Shown piece after piece: positions 1 through 9,722 of a stretch of 64,000 nt of DNA (positions are counted from its first letter, which is position 1; each line of letters opens with the position of its first letter). Source of the DNA: Mariniphaga sp. (lineage in GTDB: Bacteria; Bacteroidota; Bacteroidia; Bacteroidales; Prolixibacteraceae). The stretch is from the NCBI GenBank assembly GCA_024636975.1, contig JAGXGA010000023.1, positions 93,118 to 157,117 on the forward strand, written 5' to 3'. Position numbers and translations under genes: made by a program. The notes under the pieces were generated by a model. The model did not search any database, was not told the DNA's origin, and saw nothing but the letters and a program-made list of their open reading frames with translations.

Positions 1-1
1 A

Positions 2-1606
2 CCCGCCAATGCCTATGAAGCCGATGTAATCATTTACGGGGGCACCTCTGCTGCTGTAATTGCGGCGGTGGAAGTAGCGCAATCGGGTAAATCTGTTATC
101 ATGGTTTCTCCGGATGTTCATCTTGGCGGCCTGACTGCCGGTGGTCTTGGATGGACCGATACCGGCAAAAAGGAGACCATTGGTGGCCTGGCCCGAAATT
201 TTTACCACCGCGTTTACAACCACTACCAGGAAGATGAAGCCTGGAAATGGATGGAAAAGGATGAGTACGGGAACACCGGGCAGGGTACCCCGGCAATCGA
301 TGGAGATATGCGCACCATGTGGATATTTGAACCGCACATAGCCGAACAGGTTTTCGATGAACTGGTAGAGGAAAACAATATTCAGCTTTACCGCGATGAA
401 TGGCTCAACCGGGAAAACGGAGTAGAAAAAACCAACGGAAAAATTACCTCTATCACTACTCTTTCAGGGAAAACCTTTAAAGGAAAGATGTTTATGGATG
501 CCACCTACGAAGGCGATCTGATGGCTGCCGCAGGTGTGAGTTACCACGTTGGCCGCGAAGGAACCGACGTTTACGGGGAAGAGTGGAACGGTGTACAAAC
601 CGGCGTCTACCATCACCGTCATCACTTTATGGTGCTCGACAAGCCTATTGATCCTTATTGGACTCCCGGCGATCCTTCCAGCGGATTGATTCCGCGTATC
701 AGCCCTGACCCGCCGGGAGAAAAAGGTGAAGGTGACCACCGGGTACAGGCATACTGCTTCAGGGTTTGCATGACCGACCATCCGGAAAACCGTGTTCCTT
801 TTCCCAAACCCGAAGGATACGACTCCACCCAATATGAGTTGCTGGTGCGTATTTTTGATGCCGGCTGGCGCGAATGGTTTGGTAAATTTGATGCCATTCC
901 CAACCGGAAAACCGACACCAACAACCACGGCCCGTTGAGCAGCGACAACATCGGTATGAATTACGATTATCCGGAAGCCAGCTACGAACACCGTAAAAAA
1001 ATTATTAAAGAACATGAGACTTATCAAAAAGGCCTGCTCTGGTTTGTAGGCAATGATCCAAGCGTACCGCAGGAGATACAATCGAAGATGAAGGAATGGG
1101 GGCTTCCCAAAGATGAGTTCACCGACAACGGAAACTGGCCCCACCAGATTTATGTGCGTGAAGCGCGCCGGATGATTGGTGATTTTGTGATGACCGAAAA
1201 CGAACTGCTTAAACGTAAACCTACCCCTGAATCGGTAGGCATGGGTTCTTACACAATTGATTCGCACAATGTGCAGCGTTATGTTACTGAAGATGGTCGT
1301 GTGCACAATGAAGGGGATATAGGAGTAGGGCTGCCGGGGCCATACGAAATTGCCTACGGAGCTTTGGTCCCCAAAAAGGAAGAGTGTCAAAACCTGTTGG
1401 TGCCTGTATGTGCCTCTGCAAGCCACATTGCTTTCGGCTCCATTCGCATGGAACCTGTATTTATGATTCTTGGACAATCGGCTGCCACAGCAGCATGTAT
1501 GGCCATTGATGAAAATATTGCTGTGCAGGATGTGGAATACGAAAAACTGAAAAACCTGCTGCTTGAAAAAGGTCAGGTATTAACCATGGAAATTGCAATT
1601 CAATAA
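2..1606 (+). CDS. FAD-dependent oxidoreductase, 5' end cut by the window
   Basis: The reading frame is open from the first bases of the window, so the start and any signal peptide lie upstream; 534 residues are visible. A Rossmann-type FAD-binding motif (GGTSAAVIAAV) sits at the visible N-terminus, and the REARRMIGDF motif of the FAD_oxidored family (PF12831-like) lies near residue 385. The C-terminal segment (about 440-515) has the second FAD-contacting stretch, with ASHIAFGSIRMEP. The substrate cannot be read from sequence; in this family it is often unknown and frequently linked to polysaccharide loci. It is followed after about 100 bases by a second, related oxidoreductase, and the cluster continues with sugar-acid dehydratase, reductase and sulfatase genes. 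That context suggests oxidation of a sugar or sugar-derived ring. The family call is firm; the reaction is inference. Confidence 0.85.
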   Translation, partial: PANAYEADVIIYGGTSAAVIAAVEVAQSGKSVIMVSPDVHLGGLTAGGLGWTDTGKKETIGGLARNFYHRVYNHYQEDEAWKWMEKDEYGNTGQGTPAIDGDMRTMWIFEPHIAEQVFDELVEENNIQLYRDEWLNRENGVEKTNGKITSITTLSGKTFKGKMFMDATYEGDLMAAAGVSYHVGREGTDVYGEEWNGVQTGVYHHRHHFMVLDKPIDPYWTPGDPSSGLIPRISPDPPGEKGEGDHRVQAYCFRVCMTDHPENRVPFPKPEGYDSTQYELLVRIFDAGWREWFGKFDAIPNRKTDTNNHGPLSSDNIGMNYDYPEASYEHRKKIIKEHETYQKGLLWFVGNDPSVPQEIQSKMKEWGLPKDEFTDNGNWPHQIYVREARRMIGDFVMTENELLKRKPTPESVGMGSYTIDSHNVQRYVTEDGRVHNEGDIGVGLPGPYEIAYGALVPKKEECQNLLVPVCASASHIAFGSIRMEPVFMILGQSAATAACMAIDENIAVQDVEYEKLKNLLLEKGQVLTMEIAIQ

Positions 1607-1708
1607 ATCATGAAATGAGCATGAGCAATAAGTCATCCCATCCGATGATTATAAATATTCTCATGCGAATTCCATATTATACCTTTGAAAGTAAACACTT
1701 TTAATAAT

Positions 1709-4700
1709 ATGAAAAGACGGAACTTTATAAAAGCAACAGCAGCCGGGTCGGCATTTTTAATGACTGCCAGCCCATTTTCATTTGGAAATTCTGCAGTTCA
1801 TGATAAAAAATTTGGCTTTCAGTCGAAACGCAAAATTCCGGTTGCCTACAATGTGGATGTAGTGGTTATCGGGGGTTCAGTGGCCGGCGTGGCAGCGGCA
1901 GTGGAAGCTGCCCAATCGGGGGCAAATGTATTTCTGGCAGCACAGGAACCATACCTGGGAGAAGATGTCTGCGGCACCTACCGTCTGTGGACTGTTGATA
2001 ACTGCATCTCCAACACAGACCTGGGAAAGAAAATCTTCGGCAGCGGGCTTCCCACACCCATGCATGTTAAACGAACGCTCGACAATGAACTCATAGATCA
2101 TAACATCGATTTTCTTTACTCCAGTTACGTAACCGACATCCTGAGCGATGACAACGGACAACCTGCCGGAGTGGTAATTTCAAACCGCTCAGGAAGGCAG
2201 GCCATTTTAGCCAAAACAATAATCGATGCCACGCCACGTGCCATGACAGCACGTATGGCAGGAGCTCAATTCGGGAGTTACCCCACGGGCATGCAGCCGT
2301 TTAAATTCACTGTTGTTGGGAATAACCTAAAGCAGGGATCTAACCTTGCGGGGAGAATACATGAGAAGCAGGTTCGTCTAAAATTTGCATCTACCGGAAA
2401 TACGCAGGGAAGCGGTTTTTCAGAAGCTGATATCCGTTACAATGCTATTGAATATACCATCGGGATTAACATGAAGGACAACAGTTGGGCATCATTTGCC
2501 GAAGCAGAGCAAGTAGCCCGCGATTTAACCTGGGATTCAAACCAGGTAGAATCGGCAGACCTGCTGTTTCAGAATCCGCCCGACAAACTGGTAGGACAAA
2601 AAAGATGGAACAATGCCAATGTTGATTTGGATAATATTAATCTGAAGGTTTTCCGACCCCGAAAATTGGAAAACATTTTTGTATTAAGCGGAAGTGCCGG
2701 ACTAAGTGAAGAAGCAGCAGAAACCTTGCTCCAACCAGGAAAATTCATCCGCATTGGGGAACGGTTAGGAAAAGAAGCGGCAGCTGTTGCCAAAGGATGG
2801 GTGGCATCAAATACGGTTGTAATTAAAGGCAAACCACATGATAATATAGTAAGTGGTGATGTAGGAGAAATCCTGGATGGATTGCGCCCTTCGCTGAACA
2901 TGGGTGAACTTGTTGCAGAAGAGACTTCCCTGCCTGTACTGGGAACTTACGATGTAGTGGTAATGGGAGGCGGTACTGCCGGTGCCCCTGCTGCTGTAGG
3001 CGCTGCCCAGCAAGGTGCAAAAACACTGGTACTCGACTATATGCACGGGCTTGGGGGAATGGGTACCCTCGGAATGATTGGCAAGTATTATCACGGCTAC
3101 CGGAAAGGATATACCAATATAGTGGATTTAGGAGTAAAAAACATGGACCCAGACAGTCCCCGCCAAAAAAAATCGCTGGCGGAATGGGTGTTCGACTGGA
3201 AAACGGAATATTTCAGGAAGGAAATCCGCAACGCAGGTGGAGACATCTGGTTTGGGGTATTGGGCAGCGGTGCCTATGTTGAAGACGGTCATGTAAAAGG
3301 TGTGGTGGTAGCAACCCCCGAAGGCAAAGGAATCGTTCTTGCTCATACCATAGTTGATTCAACCGGCAGTGCCGATATTGCCATTGCAGCAGGAGCTGCC
3401 TACAGTTTTACCGACGGGCTTTCGGTTGCAATGCAGGGCTCCGGGCTGCCATTTAAGAACCCTGACGATTTTTACAATAATACCGACTGGACCTTCATAA
3501 ATGACTCCGATATGCTCGATGTATGGCGTGCATTCATAGTAGCCAAAGATAAATTCAAAGAACAGTACGATATTGGAAAAATTCCGCAGACCCGCGAGCG
3601 GCGGAGAATGATAGGTGACTTTACAGTAGGCGTGCTTGATGTGTACAATGGCCGCACCTATCCGGATATCATTTCAGCCCACTTTAGCTCATTTGATACA
3701 CATGGTTTTACAGAAGACCCGTTCTTCTCATTGAAACCTCCGGCTCACAGCGGAGTGGATGTGCTGGCATTTGTACCTTTCAGGGCACTCCTGCCCAAAG
3801 GGCTGGAAGGAATTGCAGTTACCGGTCTCGGAGCCAGCGCGCATCGCGATGCCATGCCGGTAATCCGTATGCAACCTTGTCTGCAAAACCAGGGCTATGC
3901 TGTGGGAATGGCTGCCGCCCGGGCAAAATTCAACGACCAAAAAATCAGGTATATCGACATTAAAGCTTTGCAAAAGGAGCTTGTGAAAATTGATAGCCTG
4001 CCCGGGCATGTGCTTACCGATTTGGACAATTATCCCCCACCCTATGAAAAAATCCAGCAGGCTGCTCAATCGGTAGTTAATGACCTGGAAGGGCTGGAAA
4101 CCATCCTTTGGGATAAGGAAAGAGGTATTACCGCTTTGAACGACCAATTCTACTTAACTGAAAATACAGAAAATAAATTGGTTTATGCACGGATACTGGG
4201 TATGCTGGGCGAACCTGCCGGATGGAAAGAACTTATTAAAGCCATCGATGGATACGATGGTTGGGATGAAGGATGGAATTTTACCGGCATGGGGCAGTTC
4301 GGGAAAAGCATCAGTTACCTCGACAGCCTGATTATAGCTGTTGGCAGGACAAAAAAACCAGAAGCAATTCCTTCCATCATTCGGCTGGCAGAAATGCTGA
4401 CCCCCGAAAGCCACTTATCTCATTTCAGGGCAGTAGCCATAGCACTGGAAACGATAGGCAATCCCAGAGGTGCAGAACCGCTTTTTAAAATTCTGCAAAT
4501 GCCGGGTGTGCGTGGTCACGTTATGCCCGATATAAAAACGGCACGTAAACTAACTCCTGCACATAAAAATGATGTAAGCACGCGTAACAATTCGCTGCGC
4601 GAATTAATCCTTGGACGGGCGCTATATAAGTGCGGCGACCTTAATGGAATAGGAAATCAGATCCTGAATGATTACTCGAAAGACCTGCGGGGTCATTATT

Positions 4701-4765
4701 ACCGCCATGCCAGTGGAGTCCTCAAGTTGTTCCCTGAGCAAAAAGAGGTGGAAGTGGAATTATGA
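1709..4765 (+). CDS. Tat-exported double FAD-dependent oxidoreductase with C-terminal helical repeat domain
   Basis: This 1018-residue protein begins with a twin-arginine signal (KRRNFIK). An in-frame TTG 24 bases upstream is possible, but the ATG at 1709 places the Tat motif at the N-terminus. Two FAD-binding modules follow in tandem. The first has VVIGGSVAGVAAAV near residue 50; the second has VVMGGGTAGAPAAVGAA near residue 415, followed by the family motif RERRRMIGDF near residue 630. The last 200 residues look alpha-helical, with HEAT-like repeats. The first module seems shorter than a full FAD_oxidored protein and lacks an obvious RRMIGDF motif, so it may be degenerate or structural. The paralogue just upstream has one module. 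Export by Tat suggests a folded, cofactor-loaded periplasmic enzyme. The substrate is unknown, probably a sugar derivative given the neighbours. Confidence 0.82.
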   Translation: MKRRNFIKATAAGSAFLMTASPFSFGNSAVHDKKFGFQSKRKIPVAYNVDVVVIGGSVAGVAAAVEAAQSGANVFLAAQEPYLGEDVCGTYRLWTVDNCISNTDLGKKIFGSGLPTPMHVKRTLDNELIDHNIDFLYSSYVTDILSDDNGQPAGVVISNRSGRQAILAKTIIDATPRAMTARMAGAQFGSYPTGMQPFKFTVVGNNLKQGSNLAGRIHEKQVRLKFASTGNTQGSGFSEADIRYNAIEYTIGINMKDNSWASFAEAEQVARDLTWDSNQVESADLLFQNPPDKLVGQKRWNNANVDLDNINLKVFRPRKLENIFVLSGSAGLSEEAAETLLQPGKFIRIGERLGKEAAAVAKGWVASNTVVIKGKPHDNIVSGDVGEILDGLRPSLNMGELVAEETSLPVLGTYDVVVMGGGTAGAPAAVGAAQQGAKTLVLDYMHGLGGMGTLGMIGKYYHGYRKGYTNIVDLGVKNMDPDSPRQKKSLAEWVFDWKTEYFRKEIRNAGGDIWFGVLGSGAYVEDGHVKGVVVATPEGKGIVLAHTIVDSTGSADIAIAAGAAYSFTDGLSVAMQGSGLPFKNPDDFYNNTDWTFINDSDMLDVWRAFIVAKDKFKEQYDIGKIPQTRERRRMIGDFTVGVLDVYNGRTYPDIISAHFSSFDTHGFTEDPFFSLKPPAHSGVDVLAFVPFRALLPKGLEGIAVTGLGASAHRDAMPVIRMQPCLQNQGYAVGMAAARAKFNDQKIRYIDIKALQKELVKIDSLPGHVLTDLDNYPPPYEKIQQAAQSVVNDLEGLETILWDKERGITALNDQFYLTENTENKLVYARILGMLGEPAGWKELIKAIDGYDGWDEGWNFTGMGQFGKSISYLDSLIIAVGRTKKPEAIPSIIRLAEMLTPESHLSHFRAVAIALETIGNPRGAEPLFKILQMPGVRGHVMPDIKTARKLTPAHKNDVSTRNNSLRELILGRALYKCGDLNGIGNQILNDYSKDLRGHYYRHASGVLKLFPEQKEVEVEL

Positions 4766-4791
4766 AATTGAAACCAATATAGGGGATATGG

Positions 4792-4823
4792 AAAAGCTCT
4801 CCTGATTAGGAGGGCTTTTTTAA
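4792..4823 (+). terminator. Rho-independent terminator after the double oxidoreductase
   Basis: A 10-bp stem (AAGCTCTCCT / AGGAGGGCTT, with one T-G pair) closes on a 4-base loop and is followed by a run of T. It lies 27 bases after the stop of the oxidoreductase and ends the first transcription unit. Confidence 0.85.
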
Positions 4824-4971
4824 TTGTCGCACCTCATTACCGATAAAAGGTATTTATCGGTAATAAAACTGATATGGTTCAAAATAACCAGAGGAAGGTA
4901 AAGGGTGAACGAAGGAGTAATAAAAACCTGTATCCAAATTCGAACTGAATTATTTCAGGTATTAAAAACAT

Positions 4972-4979
4972 TAACTTTG
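4972..4979 (+). promoter_or_regulatory. Bacteroidota -7 element upstream of the LytTR gene
   Basis: TAACTTTG matches the Bacteroidota sigma-factor -7 consensus TAnnTTTG and lies 31 bases before the start codon. The -33 partner is only weakly recognisable as TTTC. Confidence 0.4.
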
Positions 4980-5010
4980 CAGGATTCTTTGCTTTAACTC
5001 GTTTTTTTTA

Positions 5011-5898
5011 ATGATTAAAATAAAACAGATAGCACAACCGGATAAAATTGTAAGTTTTTTATTACAACCCTATCCCTTCTATTACCAGGGTAAACTATTA
5101 TGGAAGATTGCCGGATTACTATTTGTTGGGACGTTATTGTTCAATTATGTTTTTGAACCTTTTGAGGTATATGCTCCTGAGCATAAAATGAACTATTTCT
5201 GGATTTCATTTATTCATGCCTTTAACCCGGTGATTATCCTTGGGGTATTCTCTTTATTCAAAATCTCATCAAAAGCAGAAGAAAACTGGACAGTCCGTAA
5301 GGAAATTATTCTAATCGTTGTATTTCTATTGCTGGTTGGTATTGCACAATTCATTGTTCGTGACATCATTTATGACAACCCCGACAACTGGTCATGGAGG
5401 TATTTATTTGAAGAAATAAGAAATACATTTTTAATAGGGACATTGTTCGCTATCATTTTTACATCCTTAAACTACAATAGATTAAATACCAGAAACATTA
5501 AAAAAGCCGGTGAACTGAATCTTTTGCACGACTTACCACAACCAACATGTAATTCAATGGTCCTGATTGAAACCCAGGTAAAAAATGACGATTTCAGTTT
5601 AAACATCGATAATTTACTTTTTGCAAAAGCAGATGGAAATTATGTTGAATTCTACATAGTAGAAGAAAAAATTAACAAAGTAGTTAAGCGGATTACATTA
5701 AAAGAACTTCAATCGCTTTTGAAACCTTTTCCGAGCATCATCAAAACACACCGGTCATACCTTGTAAATCTGCGCCACGTAAACAGTGTTACAGGCAATG
5801 CTCAGGGATATAAACTTCGATTAAATAACTACGACGAAAAAGTACCTGTATCCAGAAACATGATTCAACATTTCGAGGCAATGGTAAATAGAAATTAA
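5011..5898 (+). CDS. Membrane-anchored LytTR-family transcriptional regulator
   Basis: This 295-residue protein has about four hydrophobic segments in the first 160 residues and a LytTR DNA-binding domain from about 195 to 290 (FAKADGNYVEFY, then IIKTHRSYLVNL, then KVPVSRN near the end). There is no response-regulator receiver domain, so it probably senses a signal through its membrane part rather than by phosphorylation. Such one-component LytTR proteins are common in Bacteroidota. It precedes an acyltransferase gene by about 100 bases and probably controls it, itself or both. The gene is visibly more A+T-rich than the oxidoreductases before it. The fold assignment is firm; targets are unknown. 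Confidence 0.85.
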   Translation: MIKIKQIAQPDKIVSFLLQPYPFYYQGKLLWKIAGLLFVGTLLFNYVFEPFEVYAPEHKMNYFWISFIHAFNPVIILGVFSLFKISSKAEENWTVRKEIILIVVFLLLVGIAQFIVRDIIYDNPDNWSWRYLFEEIRNTFLIGTLFAIIFTSLNYNRLNTRNIKKAGELNLLHDLPQPTCNSMVLIETQVKNDDFSLNIDNLLFAKADGNYVEFYIVEEKINKVVKRITLKELQSLLKPFPSIIKTHRSYLVNLRHVNSVTGNAQGYKLRLNNYDEKVPVSRNMIQHFEAMVNRN

Positions 5899-6002
5899 AC
5901 CAATATTTGCTGTTCGTCACAAAAGTTTGTTCGTCGCACCAAAAAAAAAATTCATATAAATTTCCCATTTACTTTTGGCTTGAAATTTTAAAACACAACA
6001 TT

Positions 6003-7187
6003 ATGCGCAGACATGATTTAGATTGGCTAAGAGTATTGGTATTTATATTACTCATTTTTTATCATGTGGGAATGTTTTTCGTTCCCTGGGAATTTCATAT
6101 TAAAAACAACATTACATACAAGTGGTTAATATACCCAATGTGGTTTGTAAATCAATGGCGGTTACCCATCCTGTTTGTAATTTCCGGAATAGGAACCCAT
6201 TATGCCCTGCAAAAACGAAGCGGATCGCAATTTGCTTTGGAACGTATAAAAAAACTCCTGGTACCATTAGCTTTTGGTATTGTACTGGTCATTCCTCCAC
6301 AAGTATATATTGAACGAATTGTTAAAAATCAGTTTTCAGGCAGTTACCTTGAGTTTTGGCCTTTAAATTCATTCATCGGTATTTATCCTTATGGAAATTT
6401 CAGCTGGCATCATTTATGGTTTTTACCCTATTTATTAGTGTTTTCGTTAGTTTTGATACCTGCTTTTCTATATTTAAAAAACCATCCGGATAATAAATTC
6501 AGCACATGGATAAAACAGGTAGTAAAGAATCCTGTGGGATTGTATGTTTTTATTATTCCGCTGTATCTGTCCGAGGCTTTTTTGAAACCTTATTTCCCGG
6601 TTACACATGATTTGGTTAATGACTGGTACACGTTCAGCAGCTCCATTATACTTTTCTTTTATGGATTTTTATTAATTACAACTATGGACGTTTATTGGAA
6701 AACTGTTGAAAACTATCGGAAGTTATTTTTAATAGTTGGAATCGTAAGCTTTACCGGATTTCTTTTAGCAGCTCCGAATCAAAAAGGATATGTTAACATG
6801 CATTATCTGGAAGCATTTCTAAAAGTGATCAGCTTATGGTCGTGGATACTGACATTATTTGGATTTGCAGCCAAATATTTAAATAAAGGTAGCAAACTGT
6901 TGAGTTATGCCAACGAAGCTGTATATCCCTTCTATATATTACACCAAACGGTTATGATTGTGATCGCCTGGTATCTGATCGATTTAAACTGGTCGTTGGG
7001 ATTGAAAGCATTTTTGATGATTATTGGAACATTTGGATTATCATGGTTTTTGTATGAGATGTTCATCCGGAGATGGAAATATTTAAGACCATTGTTCGGA
7101 TTAAAGAATTACAAAAAAAAGAATGACGCTAAAGTTTTAAACCTTGAGGTCATACCCATCCGTTGGCTGAAGTTCAACGGCAAATAA
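6003..7187 (+). CDS. Acyltransferase family 3 integral membrane protein
   Basis: The 394-residue protein has about ten hydrophobic helices throughout. It starts with the typical acyltransferase_3 N-terminus (RRHDLDWLRVLVF, then a His at FYHVG) that carries the conserved Arg and His of the family. The frame stays open 96 bases upstream, but the ATG at 6003 gives the standard N-terminus. Members transfer acetyl or other acyl groups onto glycans, lipids or small molecules at the membrane; the acceptor cannot be predicted here. It lies immediately behind the membrane LytTR regulator, a pairing that suggests regulated modification of an envelope component. Confidence 0.85.
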   Translation: MRRHDLDWLRVLVFILLIFYHVGMFFVPWEFHIKNNITYKWLIYPMWFVNQWRLPILFVISGIGTHYALQKRSGSQFALERIKKLLVPLAFGIVLVIPPQVYIERIVKNQFSGSYLEFWPLNSFIGIYPYGNFSWHHLWFLPYLLVFSLVLIPAFLYLKNHPDNKFSTWIKQVVKNPVGLYVFIIPLYLSEAFLKPYFPVTHDLVNDWYTFSSSIILFFYGFLLITTMDVYWKTVENYRKLFLIVGIVSFTGFLLAAPNQKGYVNMHYLEAFLKVISLWSWILTLFGFAAKYLNKGSKLLSYANEAVYPFYILHQTVMIVIAWYLIDLNWSLGLKAFLMIIGTFGLSWFLYEMFIRRWKYLRPLFGLKNYKKKNDAKVLNLEVIPIRWLKFNGK

Positions 7188-7314
7188 TACAATCCGGAAC
7201 ATTATACACACCGCACAATCTTTATTTTCGTAATAATATTGAAAACCTGCAAATTGTTTCTTAAATTGAAAAGCTTTAGAGAATAAATCTGATCAGAAAC
7301 AACTGAAATAATTT

Positions 7315-8646
7315 ATGAAACGAAGAGAAATACTCAAAGGTGCGGCATTTTTGCCATTTATTTCCTCCTTCCCTGTAGTTGCCGGCTCAACTCAAAATCA
7401 GGAAAGTAAAAATAATTATTCTGATGATTTCAGCAACATTAAAATTACCAGGGTTCGCTCCATTGTAACGGCTCCAAACGGAATTGAGCTAATTGTAGTA
7501 AAAGTGGAAACCGATCAGCCCGGGCTTTACGGAGTGGGTTGCGCCACTTTCAGGCAGCGTGCACATGCAGTTGCAGTTGCTGTCGATAAATACCTCGATG
7601 ACTTTTGCAGGGGTAAAAATGTAAATAACATTGAAGATATCTGGCAAACTGCATACGTGAGTTCCTACTGGCGAAACGGGCCGGTGCTGAACAATGCCCT
7701 GAGCGGCCTCGACCAGGCGCTTTGGGATATCAAAGGAAAAATAGCCGGGATGCCCGTCTACCAGTTGCTGGGAGGAAAGTGCCGTTTTGCGGTTGATACT
7801 TATACCCATGCCGGGGGAAGAACACCGGATGAGGTACCAGATGATGTACTAAAATATATGGAGCAGGGATTCCGGCATGTACGGATTCAGTTAGGCGGCT
7901 ATGGTGCCACGCATCTTACCGGACAGCCTGATTATAAAAAGCACGGATTTGGCATGCCCAACGACAACACCATGAATGAACAGGCTTATTCTTCAGGAGT
8001 GGTGAAAATGTTCGACCTCGTGCGACAAAAGGCGGGAGAACAGATTGAACTGCTGCACGATATTCATGAACGGTTGCAACCGATGGATGCCATCAACCTG
8101 ATAAAAAAACTGGAACCTTACAGGCCCTATTTTATTGAAGATCCGTTTTCTCCTGAAAATATCGGCTGGTTCGATTTGTTGCGTAAACAAACCAGCGTGC
8201 CCATTGCTATGGGTGAATTGTTCAACAATCCACATGAATGGATTGACCCGATGAAAAACCGGTTGTACGATTTTATCCGGATTCATATTTCACAAATAGG
8301 TGGAATTACACCTGCAATGAAAGTAGCAAGACTGGGCGAATGGTTCAACGTACGAACAGCATGGCACGGACCGGGTGATGTGTCGCCGGTTGGGCATGCG
8401 GCCAATGCTCATATCGACCTTGCGGTTTGGAATTTCGGCATACAGGAAGCCCCGCGGATTAACGACCGTCTGCGCGAAGTTTTTCCCGGTTCACCCACCG
8501 TTAAAGACGGTTTTATGTATGTGAACGAAGCACCCGGCCTCGGTATTGACATTAACGAAAAAGAAGCGGCCAAATACCCTCTTCCCCAATTCGATTATAA
8601 CTGGACACAGGTTCGAAAAAACGACGGAACGTCAATTCGTCCGTAA
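7315..8646 (+). CDS. Enolase-superfamily sugar-acid dehydratase, ManD/RspA type, exported
   Basis: This 443-residue protein opens with a twin-arginine-like signal (KRREILKG), then an N-terminal capping domain (about 40-160), then a TIM barrel. The barrel shows HDIHERLQP near residue 245, FIEDPFSP near 277, MGELF near 302 and the TAWHGPGDVSPVGH stretch near 345. These are landmarks of the D-mannonate/D-gluconate dehydratase (ManD, RspA) subgroup, where Asp, Glu, Glu bind Mg2+ and a His acts as base. Known members are cytoplasmic, so the export signal is unusual. It lies 30 bases before an exported aldo/keto reductase. Dehydration of a sugar acid to a 2-keto-3-deoxy acid is the expected chemistry. 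The exact substrate is not readable, and many members of the family have weak or no measured activity. Confidence 0.82.
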   Translation: MKRREILKGAAFLPFISSFPVVAGSTQNQESKNNYSDDFSNIKITRVRSIVTAPNGIELIVVKVETDQPGLYGVGCATFRQRAHAVAVAVDKYLDDFCRGKNVNNIEDIWQTAYVSSYWRNGPVLNNALSGLDQALWDIKGKIAGMPVYQLLGGKCRFAVDTYTHAGGRTPDEVPDDVLKYMEQGFRHVRIQLGGYGATHLTGQPDYKKHGFGMPNDNTMNEQAYSSGVVKMFDLVRQKAGEQIELLHDIHERLQPMDAINLIKKLEPYRPYFIEDPFSPENIGWFDLLRKQTSVPIAMGELFNNPHEWIDPMKNRLYDFIRIHISQIGGITPAMKVARLGEWFNVRTAWHGPGDVSPVGHAANAHIDLAVWNFGIQEAPRINDRLREVFPGSPTVKDGFMYVNEAPGLGIDINEKEAAKYPLPQFDYNWTQVRKNDGTSIRP

Positions 8647-8676
8647 AATGAGATGTTTCTGCTAAAAATTAATATT

Positions 8677-9696
8677 ATGCAAACAAGAAGAAACTTTCTG
8701 AAACAAACGGCTGCCCTGTCGGTAGCCGGGTTACTTTCAAACTGGGCAATGGATGCATTGGCTGCCGACAGGATTGGGATGCTCCTGCCTCAGCGCCGGC
8801 TCACACGCAATGGAGAAAAAGTAACCGCATTTACTTTGGGAGGTTACCATTTGGGAAAAGCCCCAACTCCGGCCCATGCAGAAAAACTCCTGGAACGTTC
8901 AATGGAACTTGGCGTAAGGTTCTACGATAATGCAAGGGGTTACCATAGTGGTTATGCAGAAGAATTATACGGTAAATTCCTGATTCCAAAATACCGCGAG
9001 GAAATATTTCTGATGACCAAATCGCCTGGAAGAAGTAGGGGTGATGCCCAAAAACATTTGGATGAATCGTTAAAAACAATGAACACTGACCATCTGGATT
9101 TATGGACCATTCATACCATTACCACCAAAGAAGATGTGGATAATCGCATCAATGAAGGTGTGCTTGACACTTTTCTTGAGGCCAAAGAAAAAGGAAAAAC
9201 ACGTTACATTGGTTTTAGCTGCCATACCAATCCAAAAACAGCTTTGTATTTTATTGATTTTCTCGAAAAAAGGGGACTTGAATTCGACACTTGCCAATGT
9301 CCCGTTAATGTTACCGATCCCGGATTTGAATCGTTCCAAAAACTTTTATTGCCGGTGCTGCTTGAAAAAGAATACGGTATAATTGCCATGAAATCAATGG
9401 CCGGTGGAGGTATTATCGGTCGTCGTTTTGATTTAACACCAAAAGAATTTAAAGATGAAGACATTAAAGATTTGACAGCTGAAACATCGCTATCCATGAA
9501 ACAGTTGCACCAGTACGTGTATTCACTTCCGGTTTCAAGCCTCTGTAGTGGCTGTGAAACAGTTGAGGAACTGGAACACAATGTAACTGTTTTAAAAGCT
9601 CTCGAAAAACTCTCTGATTCCGAAATGAAAAACATTGAACAGTTAACAGCACCTTTCGCCGGAAAATATGCAGAACATTATAAAAGAATTATGTGA
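8677..9696 (+). CDS. Tat-exported aldo/keto reductase
   Basis: The 339-residue protein starts at the ATG at 8677, which puts a strong Tat motif (TRRNFLK) at the N-terminus; an ATG 24 bases upstream is in frame but less likely. The AKR barrel shows the catalytic set: Asp and Tyr in YDNARGYHSG, Lys in MTKSPG and His in WTIHTI. A short Cys pair (CSGC) near residue 288 is seen, but no full ferredoxin motif. It probably interconverts a sugar carbonyl and alcohol using NAD(P)H or a bound cofactor. It follows the ManD-like gene by 30 bases, and its stop overlaps the frame of the next sulfatase gene, so the three are probably co-transcribed. Confidence 0.85.
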   Translation: MQTRRNFLKQTAALSVAGLLSNWAMDALAADRIGMLLPQRRLTRNGEKVTAFTLGGYHLGKAPTPAHAEKLLERSMELGVRFYDNARGYHSGYAEELYGKFLIPKYREEIFLMTKSPGRSRGDAQKHLDESLKTMNTDHLDLWTIHTITTKEDVDNRINEGVLDTFLEAKEKGKTRYIGFSCHTNPKTALYFIDFLEKRGLEFDTCQCPVNVTDPGFESFQKLLLPVLLEKEYGIIAMKSMAGGGIIGRRFDLTPKEFKDEDIKDLTAETSLSMKQLHQYVYSLPVSSLCSGCETVEELEHNVTVLKALEKLSDSEMKNIEQLTAPFAGKYAEHYKRIM

Positions 9697-9722
9697 TGTC
9701 GGATCAGCTTATTAATAATCCT

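Noticed and set aside
464..1477. Long open frame on the - strand (337 codons) opposite the first oxidoreductase
   Set aside because: It lies wholly antisense to a gene with clear FAD motifs; its own translation has no recognisable domain.
9693..9722. Earlier starts of the first sulfatase at 9693 and 9696
   Set aside because: They overlap the reductase stop and add polar residues before the signal peptide.
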